Shown here: piece after piece, positions 15,444 through 24,920 of the stretch
Layout: each line of letters starts with the position of its first letter
Position numbering within the stretch: position 1 is the first letter of the stretch
Origin: a virus
Length of the DNA: 26,353 nt
IMG/VR virus record: IMGVR_UViG_3300020430_000081
Coordinates: 1-26,353 of that record
Reading direction: 5' to 3' (one strand)
Notes under the pieces: generated by a model
Database searches by the model: none
What the model saw: only the letters and a program-made list of their open reading frames with translations
Told to the model about the DNA's origin: nothing
Made by a program: the position numbers and the translations under genes

Positions 15444-16382
15444 ATGACAAGACAAAATATTAATACAGGCTCATCGGCAAACGACGGTACAGGCGATACT
15501 TTACGCACTGCTGGTGGAAAGATTAATGATAATTTTATAGAACTATATAACTTCTTAGGAGCAGAAGGCGATAGTAGTACTTTGGCTACAAAAGTAAAGC
15601 TTCAAGATAGTTCGGTATTATTTGAAGGAGACACTTTAAATGCGTTCGAAACAAGACTCATAGCCGAAGATCCAACTGCTGACAGAATAGTAACAATACC
15701 TAACGCTACGGGAACTGTAGTTTTTAAAGATACTACTGACACTTTAACAAATAAAACTATAAACCTATCAAGTAATACTTTAACAGGAACTACAGCTCAG
15801 TTTAATACGGCATTGTCAGATAATAACATTACTACATTAACTGGAACAGAAACTCTTACGAATAAAACTTTAACAAGTCCAGTTATAGGTACTTCAATAA
15901 ATGATACCAATGGTAATGAAGTTATAAAAATTACAGCCACTGGAAGCGCTGTAAATGATATAACTATCGCAAATGGAATATTTAATACAGATCCAAAAAT
16001 ATCAGCTACAGGCGATTCTAGTAACGTAAACTTGATGTTAGCTGGAAAAGGTGTAGGATCTGTGGAAATAGCAAAAGCGGCTTACTCTTCATCAACAATT
16101 ACTGCAAATGGAGCAGCTAGCACTGGTCATACTTTTATTATAGGTAACAAAGGATCTGCGTTAGCTGTAAGTTTAGCAGCAGGAACAACAATTGGTGAAC
16201 ATAAAATTTTTAGTAATAAAGGTGCCGGTACTATGACAGTTACTCCGTCACCGTTCGCTAATGGAACGTCATTTGCACTAGTACAAAACAGATCAGCTGA
16301 GTGTATATGGGACGGAACAAATTGGTTTTTATTAGGGTTTGGAATGAGAGACTCATCCGCCGGCGGAATAACAATATCATAG
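15444..16382 (+). CDS. Baseplate wedge/fibre-connector protein with gp9/gp10-like N-terminus
   Basis: A 312-residue protein. Residues 2-35 (RQNINTGSSANDGTGDTLR then GGKINDNFIELY) closely match the start of T4 gp10 and the related start of gp9, the segment by which these trimers attach to the wedge. The middle holds two copies of a TLTNKT motif (100-105 and 137-142), common in phage fibre and appendage proteins. The C-terminal domain (about 200-300) is beta-rich with HKIFSNKGAGTMTVTPS and a final IWDGTNWFLLGFG, a fold often found at the end of phage appendages. T4 gp10 is about 602 residues, so this is a shorter version. It probably forms the trimeric peg between wedge and outer fibres. It is first after a late promoter and is followed by gp8. 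Confidence 0.78.
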   Translation: MTRQNINTGSSANDGTGDTLRTAGGKINDNFIELYNFLGAEGDSSTLATKVKLQDSSVLFEGDTLNAFETRLIAEDPTADRIVTIPNATGTVVFKDTTDTLTNKTINLSSNTLTGTTAQFNTALSDNNITTLTGTETLTNKTLTSPVIGTSINDTNGNEVIKITATGSAVNDITIANGIFNTDPKISATGDSSNVNLMLAGKGVGSVEIAKAAYSSSTITANGAASTGHTFIIGNKGSALAVSLAAGTTIGEHKIFSNKGAGTMTVTPSPFANGTSFALVQNRSAECIWDGTNWFLLGFGMRDSSAGGITIS

Positions 16383-16391
16383 GAATAGAAA

Positions 16392-17786
16392 ATGCCAGCA
16401 ATTATCACAGACGTATTTAAGAAAAAATTAATACAAAAAATATTTACAGACGTGTCAAACGACAGTGATCAGTTTTATATTGGAATAGGAAAATCTGAAC
16501 AGTGGGATTCAGCTGAAAATGTTCCTACACCTAAAGATTCTTTAAGAGACGTAAGACAACTTAGATCTGGTTTACAATCTCTTAAAAAGACTAATGACGT
16601 TTCTTTTACCATTCCGCGTTATAATTGGACACCGGGTATTTACAACGCATTCGATGACAACTTTACAGAGATACCTAATACCAGTTACTACGTACTAACA
16701 GAAGACAATCAAGTTTACATTTGTTTACAACAAAGTAAAGATACCAATGGAAATCCAAACACTTCTACTGTAAAACCAACTGGAACATCTACGAAACCAT
16801 TTAAAACTTCAGATGGATATGTATGGAAGTTTTTATATTCTTTAAGTGCGATAAGAGCTAGTAAATTTTTATCATCTAACTTTGTTCCAGTAGAAAAAGT
16901 TTTAGACTCTTCAGAACTTGGAAGAACCTTGACAACTTCTGAGATCGTACAAGATGCTGTTCAAAATGCGGCATCGCCCGGTCAAATTCTTGGAATACAG
17001 ATGATTAATAACGGAAGTGGATATACCGGAAGTACTGTATCGGTAACAATAACAGGTAATGGAACAGGAGCTACAGCTACAGGAACAGTAAGTGGCGGCG
17101 CAGTAACAAAAATAGAATTAGATTCTTCAACTGATAGCTGTTTAAAATTTGGCCATGGTTATAACTTTGCTGGCATAACCGTTGCTAATCCAGCTAGCGG
17201 GACTAACATTGCAACTGCTCGAGCTGTGATTGGACCAGATAGTGGACTAGGAGCAGATCCTAGAAACGAGCTTTTATCAACTTCACTTATGTTTAATGCT
17301 AAACCTGACGGTACTGAAAGTACTACTCAAGCCGTAAGTGGTGAAACTACAGGAGGTTCATCATTTATTATAGATCAAGATTTTAGACAAGTTGCTATAA
17401 TGAGAAATTTAAAAGATTCTGCTGGAGTAGTAGCTTTTACTGGAACAAGTGGAAAAATATTACAGTACTTAAATTTTACGAGTAATCCAACGTTTTCAAA
17501 AGATGCTATAATTACTGGAGCAAATGGAGCGCAAGCAGTAGTTGATACTACTGATAGTTCGAGAGTTTGGTTTCATCAAAACGATTCAACTGGATTCAAA
17601 CCATTTGCGGGTGGAGAAGTAGTTACAGGAAGCGGTACTTCCGCTACTTTAGATTCTGCCAATGGTTTTTTAAGAAACGGAGACATTGATAAATTTAGTG
17701 GAGAGATTCTATATATAGAAAATAGAGCACCGGTACAAAGAAATAACAACCAGACAGAAGATCTTAAAGTTGTAATAACATTATAA
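16392..17786 (+). CDS. 8: Baseplate wedge protein gp8
   Basis: A 464-residue protein (T4 gp8 about 334). Matching blocks: IGIGKSEQWDSAENVPTPKD (30-49) like the FGRSEPW segment of gp8, IPRYNW (73-78), DGYVWKFLYSL (140-150), FRQVAIM (about 331-337) and, at the end, SGEILYIENRAPVQRNNNQT (about 435-454) like the SGEMIYMENRPP block. The added length comes from an insertion at about 195-287 with GSGYT and repeated Gly/Thr-rich strands, and from two small beta modules near 370-425. gp8 dimers link gp10 and gp7 at the wedge edge. AGGAA lies eight bases before the ATG. Confidence 0.9.
   Translation: MPAIITDVFKKKLIQKIFTDVSNDSDQFYIGIGKSEQWDSAENVPTPKDSLRDVRQLRSGLQSLKKTNDVSFTIPRYNWTPGIYNAFDDNFTEIPNTSYYVLTEDNQVYICLQQSKDTNGNPNTSTVKPTGTSTKPFKTSDGYVWKFLYSLSAIRASKFLSSNFVPVEKVLDSSELGRTLTTSEIVQDAVQNAASPGQILGIQMINNGSGYTGSTVSVTITGNGTGATATGTVSGGAVTKIELDSSTDSCLKFGHGYNFAGITVANPASGTNIATARAVIGPDSGLGADPRNELLSTSLMFNAKPDGTESTTQAVSGETTGGSSFIIDQDFRQVAIMRNLKDSAGVVAFTGTSGKILQYLNFTSNPTFSKDAIITGANGAQAVVDTTDSSRVWFHQNDSTGFKPFAGGEVVTGSGTSATLDSANGFLRNGDIDKFSGEILYIENRAPVQRNNNQTEDLKVVITL
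16974..17252 (+). other. Gly/Thr-rich beta-domain insertion in gp8
   Basis: Residues about 195-287 of gp8, beginning GIQMINNGSGYTG and ending IGPDSGLG, have no counterpart in T4 gp8. The pattern N-G-S-G-Y-T, then VTITGNGTGATATGTVSGG, then G-H-G-Y-N-F, is an internally repeated small beta structure that I recognise as common in tail proteins of marine phages. Boundaries are approximate. Confidence 0.55.
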
Positions 17787-17795
17787 GGTATAAAG

Positions 17796-20700
17796 ATGGC
17801 GACTACATTAACTAGTAATACTTTTTCCTCTACGTATAAAGATGATTTTAGAGATAGTGACAACTATCATAAGATACTATTTAATACTGGAGTAGCTTTA
17901 CAAGCAAGAGAACTAACACAAATACAAACTATTCTTCAAACACAAATTCAACGATTTGGCGATAACATATTTAAAGAAGGAGCAGTTGTAAAACCCGGTG
18001 GAGCTAATCTTCAAGCAAAATACGAGTTTATAAAATTAAATCCATCAACAGACGTGACTAATAACTCAACTTGGATCGGCGCAGTTTTTAATGAAACTGG
18101 TACAAATTTACAAGTAAAAGTTTTAGAATATATAGCAGCAGATGGATCAAAAATTTCTCCTCTTAATGGAGGTTTATCTGACCCAGGTACTGTTTACGTT
18201 CAGTACGTTAATACAGGAACTTCTGGAGGAGCCAACACTATAAGAGTTACCGCAGGAGGAACTTTAACTGGCACAGGAACTGCGCTTGGTCAAACTTTAA
18301 ATGTGCAAACTACTAATACAATTGGAGTAAATCCAGCAGTTGGCGTAGGTATACTTGGAACTTTAAAGTCAGGTGTTTATTATGCTAGAGGTAATTTTGT
18401 ATTTACTCAAGATCAATCAAAAGTTATATCAAAATACACAGATCAGTTAGATGACGTTCTTGGATATAAAGCTGTAGAAGACATAGTCACAGTCACTGAT
18501 GATACAGGATTGTTTGATAATCAAGGTGCTGTTCCAAACACCTCTGCTCCCGGAGCCGATAGATACAGAATTAAATTAACTTTAGCTTTAGAAAGCGAGA
18601 CAGTTGCCAGTGATAACTTTGTTCCAGTGGCTAAAATAGTTGAAGGTGTAATATTTTCTGCTAATGATACCATTGACGCTTTTAACATACCAAACGAAAT
18701 TATAGCAAAGAGAATAGCTGAAAATTCTGGAGACTACATAGTAAAGCCTTACACTGCAAACTTCGAACTAGACTCTGAAAATACTCATATCTTGCTAAAA
18801 GTAAGTGACGGTGTAGCAGTGGTTGATGGATTTAGAGCTGCAAGAAATTTCCCAACTACTATAAGATTAAGAAAACCAATTAACACTAAATTGATTGATA
18901 ACGACGTTGTAGGTGTCAATTATGGAAACTACGTTATAGTTAATCCTGCATTAGACAGCAGCGGTAATACTCCAAACATAACTACACTAGAAAAATTAAA
19001 TTTAAAAGATAGCGCGGTTTTTGCAAGTGGTACTACTATAGGAACTGCAAGAGTTAAAGCTGTAACTGAAGATGGCTCTAAATATCGTTTTCATATGTTT
19101 GACGTAAAGATGAACAGTGGCCAAGCATTTAGAGACGTTCAAAGTATTGGAACTAGTGCAACAAATTATTTTAAGCCAGAAAGAGAAGGTACTCCACCAA
19201 AAACAATATTAAAAGAAACTGATAAAAATACTTCAGTGTTTGCACTATCAAAGCCAAGACCGGCAGCCATATCAAGCATATCTATGACAGTTCAAAGAAG
19301 GCATCAATTAACAGCAACTGGTGGTAGTGTATCACTTCCTACTTTAAGCGGAGCATCTAACGAGACGTATGATAACACAGGTGATTGGATAGTATCTTCA
19401 GTAGATAGTGATATAATAACAAGTGGGTTGACAATAAGCGACGGTGGTAGTACTTCTGCATCTATTTCTGGATTACCAGCATCTACTGGAGTTTATGAAG
19501 TGTTAGCCTACGTTAGAAAAGGCTCAGCGACAATAAAAAATAAAACTTTAACCACTAGAACTATCTCAGTAGCTGGAAGTCTATCTCAAATAAAATTAGG
19601 TAAGCCAGATATTTTTGACGTGACAGCACACGTTAAGCACGATGATAGTAACGTAAGTTTTTTAAACAGATACAGATTAGACAATGGACAAAGAGATAAT
19701 CACTATGACGTTGGAGCTTTAAATCTTATCGCGGGTCAAACAGCTCCAGCAGATAGTTCAACTATTACATTTAGATATTTTGAACATACTGCAGGAGATT
19801 TTTTCTCAGCGCAGTCTTACTCAGATCCTGTTACCTATGATAAGATTCCAAGTTTTAGAAGAAACACTGGTGATGTTATCAGGCTATTTAACGCACTAGA
19901 TTTTAGATCAGTTAAGAGCGGAGTTGACAGTGAGTTTTCGAGCTCTGGAGCTTCTGTACAAGAATTGCCACAACCCGGGACTTCAGTAGAAGCTGATATC
20001 ACATATCACTTAGCTGATTCAGGAAAGTTAGTAATCGATAAACAAGGTATAATTAGATTTGTAAGAGGAACCTCTGCATTTAGTCCAGCGTTTCCAAACA
20101 GACCAGACGAGACTTTAGGCTTATATGATATAAGATTAAACGCAAATACTTTAAATGACTCTGATACTTTTATGAGAAAGATAGAACATAAAAGATTTAC
20201 TATGAAAGACATAGGAGTGCTAGAAAATAGAGTTAGTAAATTAGAAGAATTTGCTTCATTAAGTGCTTTAGAAATAGACACTAGACACTTTCAAGTATTA
20301 GACTCAGCGGGTAACGATAGAACAAAAGCAGGATTTGTCGTCGATAATTTTACAGACCATACTAGATCTGCTACGTTCTTACCAGATTATCGAGCATCTA
20401 TAGATCCAATAGACAAGTGCTTAAGGCCTGCTTTTGTAGATCAAAACGTAAAACTTATTTACGATCAAGCTGCTTCTAATACCGCAAACGGCGGCGTGGC
20501 TAAGACTGTTATAAAAGGTGATAACATCTACATAGCACATGATTCAGCAGCTTACATAAGTCAAACTTTGGCTAGTAAATCAATAGGAGTTAATCCATTT
20601 AGCGTAGTCATATATGACGGCGTTATAACGCTATCTCCAGCTTCTGATGAATGGAGAGACACTAATAGACGTCCAGATAAAATTATATCAGGTGGAACTA

Positions 20701-21533
20701 GATTAAACACTGCTAACGCTTTTAACTGGGGAAATTGGGGTTGGAACTGGGCTGGTATACCAGTAGAAAACTTAAATATAGGTTCTCGAACTGGTCAAAT
20801 AGGCAACGCTGTAAACAGAGTTGTTAGTGAAGAAACTGTATTAGATTTAGTAGAAGATAGAGTATTACAAGTAGCACTATTACATTTTATGAGAGCTCGT
20901 AAAGTATACTTTAAGTGCGAGGGAATGAGACCTAACACAAGAGTGTTTCCTTTTCTCGATGGCGTAAACATATCAGATTTTGCTAGAGAAGAAACTTTCC
21001 AGTTCTACGGTCAAAAAGATGAAGATTTTGGAAATACTTTAAAAAATATTACAACACATCCAGACGGTTCTGGTGTTTTACAAACAGACGCCAATGGAGC
21101 AGTTGAAGGAACCGTTATAATACCAAATAATGCAACTACTAAATTTAGAGTTGGCACAAAAGAATTTAAAATATTAGACATAAGTGTCGACAACGAGAAA
21201 GACGCGGCTTGCATTGCTCGAGCTCCATATACTGCCAAAGGGTGGCTAGACACTAAAGAAGCTACTTACACTTCTACAAGAGTTCTAAACGTTCAAGGAT
21301 TTACAGTAAGTTACAACAGAGGTGGAGACGGTGGTGATGATGGCGGTGATGATGGACCAGATGGATCAAAAACCTCACCAGATACCAATAGCATGTATTC
21401 AAATGACGCTCAAGCTTCAGTTCAAGGTGGCCATGGCCACGTTGGAGGCGGCGGAATGGACATTGGTACCACACCTGACAACACATCTAGTACATCCAAT
21501 GGTAATTCTTTTTCAGATCAAATATCGGTATAA
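17796..21533 (+). CDS. Large virion protein of the DUF4815 type
   Basis: The largest gene, 1245 residues. The N-terminus HKILFNTGVALQARELTQIQ (25-44) and DNIFKEGAVV (56-65) is the hallmark of DUF4815 proteins, known from virions of marine T4-like phages. Further blocks include FELDSENTHILLKVSDG near 325-341, YRLDNGQRDNHYDVGALNLI around 627-646 and DFRSVKSG near 704. It contains no recognisable enzyme domain. The C-terminus is low-complexity: Gly/Asp-rich at 1176-1190 and Gly/His-rich at 1211-1221, then Ser/Thr/Asn-rich. It follows gp8 closely and probably forms the outer baseplate or a fibre base, perhaps replacing the missing outer part of T4 gp7. AAGG precedes the start. Confidence 0.85.
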   Translation: MATTLTSNTFSSTYKDDFRDSDNYHKILFNTGVALQARELTQIQTILQTQIQRFGDNIFKEGAVVKPGGANLQAKYEFIKLNPSTDVTNNSTWIGAVFNETGTNLQVKVLEYIAADGSKISPLNGGLSDPGTVYVQYVNTGTSGGANTIRVTAGGTLTGTGTALGQTLNVQTTNTIGVNPAVGVGILGTLKSGVYYARGNFVFTQDQSKVISKYTDQLDDVLGYKAVEDIVTVTDDTGLFDNQGAVPNTSAPGADRYRIKLTLALESETVASDNFVPVAKIVEGVIFSANDTIDAFNIPNEIIAKRIAENSGDYIVKPYTANFELDSENTHILLKVSDGVAVVDGFRAARNFPTTIRLRKPINTKLIDNDVVGVNYGNYVIVNPALDSSGNTPNITTLEKLNLKDSAVFASGTTIGTARVKAVTEDGSKYRFHMFDVKMNSGQAFRDVQSIGTSATNYFKPEREGTPPKTILKETDKNTSVFALSKPRPAAISSISMTVQRRHQLTATGGSVSLPTLSGASNETYDNTGDWIVSSVDSDIITSGLTISDGGSTSASISGLPASTGVYEVLAYVRKGSATIKNKTLTTRTISVAGSLSQIKLGKPDIFDVTAHVKHDDSNVSFLNRYRLDNGQRDNHYDVGALNLIAGQTAPADSSTITFRYFEHTAGDFFSAQSYSDPVTYDKIPSFRRNTGDVIRLFNALDFRSVKSGVDSEFSSSGASVQELPQPGTSVEADITYHLADSGKLVIDKQGIIRFVRGTSAFSPAFPNRPDETLGLYDIRLNANTLNDSDTFMRKIEHKRFTMKDIGVLENRVSKLEEFASLSALEIDTRHFQVLDSAGNDRTKAGFVVDNFTDHTRSATFLPDYRASIDPIDKCLRPAFVDQNVKLIYDQAASNTANGGVAKTVIKGDNIYIAHDSAAYISQTLASKSIGVNPFSVVIYDGVITLSPASDEWRDTNRRPDKIISGGTRLNTANAFNWGNWGWNWAGIPVENLNIGSRTGQIGNAVNRVVSEETVLDLVEDRVLQVALLHFMRARKVYFKCEGMRPNTRVFPFLDGVNISDFAREETFQFYGQKDEDFGNTLKNITTHPDGSGVLQTDANGAVEGTVIIPNNATTKFRVGTKEFKILDISVDNEKDAACIARAPYTAKGWLDTKEATYTSTRVLNVQGFTVSYNRGGDGGDDGGDDGPDGSKTSPDTNSMYSNDAQASVQGGHGHVGGGGMDIGTTPDNTSSTSNGNSFSDQISV

Positions 21534-21572
21534 TATGAAAATTATAAACAAAATACAAAAAGCGAGTTAAGA

Positions 21573-23180
21573 ATGGCATTAAATTCATTAGGGTATCAAT
21601 TAAATAAGCAACCAATTGCCCAATCATTTTATGTAGATAGAACTAGTGGAATCTACGTTACTTCGGTAGACTTATTTTTTAGTCAAGTTGCAACTGATTT
21701 TCCAATTCAAATACAAATCAGGCCAATGGACAACGGGTTACCATCTTCATCTCAAATAATACCTGGGACTATAAAATTATTAAGTGGTCTTAACAATTCA
21801 GATAATGTATCAGCTGACTGTACTACGTCAGTTAATTTTAAATTTGACGAACCAGTATACTTAAAAGGAAATCAAGATTACGCGTTAGTTGTCACTGCTG
21901 ATTCTAAAGACTATAAGATATTCGTTTCTGAAACAAATGAGTTTGTCATAGGTTCTACAGAAAAAAGAATAAATAAGCAACCTTCACTAGGTAGTTTGTT
22001 CTTCACACAAAACGGAGTTACATTTTCTCCAGCACAGAGCTTAGATCTTGCTTTTAAAATAAATAGAGCTCGATTTCAGCACACTCAAGCCAATGTCATA
22101 TTACATAACGCTTCAATTCCTCCAAGAAGACTAAGAAACGATCCTATTAGCGTTGATAGCGGGTCTACTAAAGTGACAGTACTAGAAAATGGAACTGGAT
22201 TACTTCCCGGTGATAACGTTAAGATAACAGGAGCAACCGCAGTTGGAGGAATTTCAGCAGCTACTTTAAATAAAGCTGCAGGTTACTCGGTAGATTCAGC
22301 TGATTGGACAGGGTTTACTTTTAATGTAGACTCTGCTGGCCTTGGTGCAACTTCGAACGCGATAGGTGGTGGATCTTTAGTACAAGCCACAACTCAGATG
22401 CCATTTAGTATTATACATCCAAACATTATCAACTTAACTCCTAATAGAACGAGCATGACTGGATCAATTAAAGTGACTAACTCTACTTCGTTTGCGGCAA
22501 GAACTGGTACTGAAACTCCTTACACTGGAAAAAATATTGCTCAATTTGTAGGTGTAAAAATAAATGAAGATAACGTAGGTGACGTCTACAATGTAGTAGC
22601 TAATCCAGCGAACGAAACTACTAAGATTGGATCAGGAATAAAATCGTTAGATATGCAATTTGTAATGAGATCCTCTGACTCGGCGGTGTCTCCAATGATA
22701 GACATGCAAAGAGCGTCAATACACTTGATACAAAATATTATAGACAAGCAAGATTCTGCTGGAAATAATTTAGAAGGATTTAACAAGCCACTTACCTTTG
22801 TTAACGAAACTTCTGCTAAAGAAGGAAGTTCAGCAGCCAAGCACATAACAAGAACTGTAGTTTTAGAAAATGACGCAGTTGGTATTAGAGTTCTCTTAAC
22901 TGCAAACAGACCAAAAGGAACAGACTTTCAAGTATTTTTTAGAACAGCCACTGGTGACGAGATAATAGAAGATAAAGACTTCACTTTACAAGCTGAAGAG
23001 ACTAATAATCCTGAAGATAATAGAGTTGGTGTATATAGAGAGTACAGGTATCTGATTGGTGGACTAAATGGTTCTCTAAAATCATTTACAAAGTTTCAAA
23101 TTAAGATAGTAATGAGAAGTGAAAATAATGCGAAAGTTCCAAAGATTAAAGACTTAAGAATGATAGCGCTTTCAGTATAA
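21573..23180 (+). CDS. Virion structural protein, probably outer baseplate or fibre
   Basis: A 535-residue protein that often accompanies DUF4815 proteins in marine T4-like phages. It starts with PIAQSFYVDRTSGIYVTSVD (14-33), followed by IQIQIRPMDNGLPSS (47-61) and a jelly-roll-like set of strands to about residue 170 (YALVVTADSKDYKIFVSETN). The C-terminal half has repeated strands and ends in a second beta domain with FQVFFRTATGDE and EYRYLIGG. No enzymatic motif is visible. It probably forms part of the adsorption apparatus together with the preceding gene. The 39-base gap before it contains only an 11-codon ORF without support. The stop overlaps the next start (TAATG). Confidence 0.82.
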   Translation: MALNSLGYQLNKQPIAQSFYVDRTSGIYVTSVDLFFSQVATDFPIQIQIRPMDNGLPSSSQIIPGTIKLLSGLNNSDNVSADCTTSVNFKFDEPVYLKGNQDYALVVTADSKDYKIFVSETNEFVIGSTEKRINKQPSLGSLFFTQNGVTFSPAQSLDLAFKINRARFQHTQANVILHNASIPPRRLRNDPISVDSGSTKVTVLENGTGLLPGDNVKITGATAVGGISAATLNKAAGYSVDSADWTGFTFNVDSAGLGATSNAIGGGSLVQATTQMPFSIIHPNIINLTPNRTSMTGSIKVTNSTSFAARTGTETPYTGKNIAQFVGVKINEDNVGDVYNVVANPANETTKIGSGIKSLDMQFVMRSSDSAVSPMIDMQRASIHLIQNIIDKQDSAGNNLEGFNKPLTFVNETSAKEGSSAAKHITRTVVLENDAVGIRVLLTANRPKGTDFQVFFRTATGDEIIEDKDFTLQAEETNNPEDNRVGVYREYRYLIGGLNGSLKSFTKFQIKIVMRSENNAKVPKIKDLRMIALSV

Positions 23181-23401
23181 TGAGTTATTTAAAGATTGAA
23201 GGACATGAAGGATACGTTAAAGATCCAAATACTGGTGTGGTCTTGAACGTTAATCAAGAAGAGATAGCCGCGGCTAAGATGAGAAGAGCTTTAAGAAAAC
23301 AACAAGAAGAAGATATAAATAATCTAAAGAATGAAGTAAGTGATATTAAAAACATGTTAGGTAAAATAATAGAGAAACTCGATGGCAGTAACAGTAATTA
23401 A
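23180..23401 (+). CDS. Small coiled-coil protein
   Basis: A 73-residue protein with an N-terminal segment SYLKIEGHEGYVKDPNTGVV (2-21), typical of a small family seen in marine T4-like phages beside structural genes, and a C-terminal heptad-type helix from about residue 27 to 68 with basic (MRRALRKQQEE) then mixed-charge residues (NNLKNEVSDIKNMLGKIIEK). No function is known to me. It starts on the last base of the upstream gene and overlaps the following start by 20 bases, so the three are probably translated as a coupled set. A trimeric or dimeric connector in the fibre or baseplate is a plausible guess. Confidence 0.75.
   Translation: MSYLKIEGHEGYVKDPNTGVVLNVNQEEIAAAKMRRALRKQQEEDINNLKNEVSDIKNMLGKIIEKLDGSNSN
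23314..23321 (+). promoter_or_regulatory. Possible internal late promoter (TATAAATA) within a coding region
   Basis: A perfect TATAAATA inside the 73-residue gene, 60 bases before the ATG at 23382. Unlike the other sites it does not sit between genes, and an AT-rich genome yields such strings by chance. It could boost the distal fibre-type genes. Confidence 0.3.
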
Positions 23402-23954
23402 TCTTTCAGATCCGGTATCAACTTTTGTTACCAAAACAAACACGGTGTCGAGCGACGTCGGTGATAAAGCGGCATTAACTACAACGGCTAAAAGTAATCT
23501 AGTAGTAGCGATAAACGAGATCAACACGCAATTAGATAAAGTTGACTCTGCTGATGTAGTACAACTAATTAAGGCAAGTCTTCAAAAAGATAGTGCAAAT
23601 GGAATAGGTTTTGATTCTGCACAAGGAAGATTTTTTGTACCAATCGGAACCATTAATACTGACATGATAGAGAATCTTGCAGTTACAACTCCTAGAATAG
23701 CCGCGGATGCAGTAGATGGAACTAAGATTGCAGATGATGCTATTAATTCAGAGCACTTTGTTGATGGTTCTATAGATAGCGAACATCTAGCTTCTTTAGT
23801 TATATCGACCGGAAAGATACAAGCAGATGCTATAACAGAGGCTAAGATAGGCGATGACGCTGTAGGCTCAGCTCAACTAAAAACATTATCAACATTACTC
23901 ATAAAAGACTCGGCAGGAAGCACGTTAAAGACGATACACGGCGCAGGAGCCTAG
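23382..23954 (+). CDS. Tail-fibre-like protein with decapeptide repeats
   Basis: A 190-residue protein. Residues 1-60 form a polar N-terminal part with an amphipathic helix (KSNLVVAINEINTQLDKV, 38-55), which resembles fibre attachment segments. Residues 103-172 form seven decapeptides with a large hydrophobic residue every ten positions (I106, I116, F126, L136, I146, I156, L166) and an xDAI/V motif in most. This kind of repeat forms elongated trimeric shafts in phage fibres. The end, DSAGSTLKTIHGAGA, is short and lacks a large receptor-binding tip. It overlaps the small coiled-coil gene by 20 bases and is followed after four bases by another virion-type gene that might supply the tip. No enzymatic motif. 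Confidence 0.78.
   Translation: MAVTVINLSDPVSTFVTKTNTVSSDVGDKAALTTTAKSNLVVAINEINTQLDKVDSADVVQLIKASLQKDSANGIGFDSAQGRFFVPIGTINTDMIENLAVTTPRIAADAVDGTKIADDAINSEHFVDGSIDSEHLASLVISTGKIQADAITEAKIGDDAVGSAQLKTLSTLLIKDSAGSTLKTIHGAGA
23688..23897 (+). repeat. Seven exact-period decapeptide repeats
   Basis: Residues 103-172 of the fibre-like protein. Units such as TPRIAADAVD, GTKIADDAIN, TGKIQADAIT and EAKIGDDAVG keep a hydrophobic residue at position 4 and DA(I/V) at 7-9, with no length change across seven units. The unit SEHFVDGSID and its neighbour deviate most. Confidence 0.8.
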
Positions 23955-23958
23955 TACC

Positions 23959-24918
23959 ATGGCGATAAGAAAGCCACTATATAATGATGGTAATAACCTC
24001 AGAGAAATGACTTCGGCTATGATCACTGCGATACAAAGTCGCTGTGTATTTCTTTTTGCCGGAAACCCGAGCGTAAATCTTGCTGTCGTAAGTAGTGGTG
24101 GATCTCTAGGTTCTATGTCAGACACGAGGTTACAAGCTGGTATCGCACAAGAGAGCTCTGGTGATGGAGATACAACACACGGAGACGCTGGCGACTTTCC
24201 AGCTACTAGTGGTGCACCGCAAGTTACGCCTATAGTTTTTGATAAGATAAATCAAGTCAACGCCAGCTTAAGCGCTCCAACGGACACTAACAATAGGTTA
24301 TATCCAGCTTACTATGATGGTAGTGGCACTATTCAAGCGATGACTGCGACAGACATGTTTGACACTTTTATTACACAAGCCATTGACGACTTAGTTGGTA
24401 ATCACGTTACTAAACATGGAACTTTTACAATAGACACTTCAAGTTCTAAGACAGGTCACACATTAATATCAAGTACTCCAGTTTTTACAGACACTCGAGC
24501 CAACACTGCCGCGTACGCGGCAGGATCTATTCCTGAGACAAGAGATCAACCGCATGACATAAATAATTTTTTCTTGCACTATACAGATCAGACTGGAACT
24601 GCTCCTGCTATTCAAAATCCTGTTAAGATAGATAGTGGAAACAATATAGCTAACTATGAAAAGCCAGCTTTTGATGCCATATTAGCAGCAGAAATACGAC
24701 ATCATGCAGTTAACACCGTTGGTTCTAGAATAAATTATAGCATAAACGGAACTGGAAACAACAGAGGTTCGGGCATGGTTGATACTAGACTAGACGCAGC
24801 TTCACGACAGACGAGAATAGTAGGATCTGTTGGTTCTGCCGTATATCGTGCACAAGACTTCCCAGCCGGTACTGCTCAAACTGTCAATACATATTTTTTA
24901 AGAATTACGAGGAGCTAA
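23959..24918 (+). CDS. Virion structural protein of unknown function
   Basis: A 319-residue protein. The N-terminus has IRKPLYNDGNNLREMTSAMI (3-22), a start motif I recognise from structural genes of marine T4-like phages but cannot name. The middle is Ser/Thr/Asp-rich (67-100), then YPAYYDGSGTIQAMTATDMF (115-134), DTFITQAIDDLV, and a C-terminal half of beta strands and turns ending in NTYFLRI. No signal peptide or membrane segment is evident. AGGAG lies nine bases before the ATG. It sits between the fibre-like gene and a small unknown gene, so a baseplate or fibre-tip role is likely. No catalytic motif visible. Confidence 0.78.
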   Translation: MAIRKPLYNDGNNLREMTSAMITAIQSRCVFLFAGNPSVNLAVVSSGGSLGSMSDTRLQAGIAQESSGDGDTTHGDAGDFPATSGAPQVTPIVFDKINQVNASLSAPTDTNNRLYPAYYDGSGTIQAMTATDMFDTFITQAIDDLVGNHVTKHGTFTIDTSSSKTGHTLISSTPVFTDTRANTAAYAAGSIPETRDQPHDINNFFLHYTDQTGTAPAIQNPVKIDSGNNIANYEKPAFDAILAAEIRHHAVNTVGSRINYSINGTGNNRGSGMVDTRLDAASRQTRIVGSVGSAVYRAQDFPAGTAQTVNTYFLRITRS

Positions 24919-24920
24919 AG

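Noticed and set aside
21322-21570. Met-rich open frame over the end of the DUF4815 gene and an 11-codon ORF in the gap after it
   Set aside because: The frame is an alternative reading of Gly/Asp codons; the 11-codon piece has no RBS or recognisable product.
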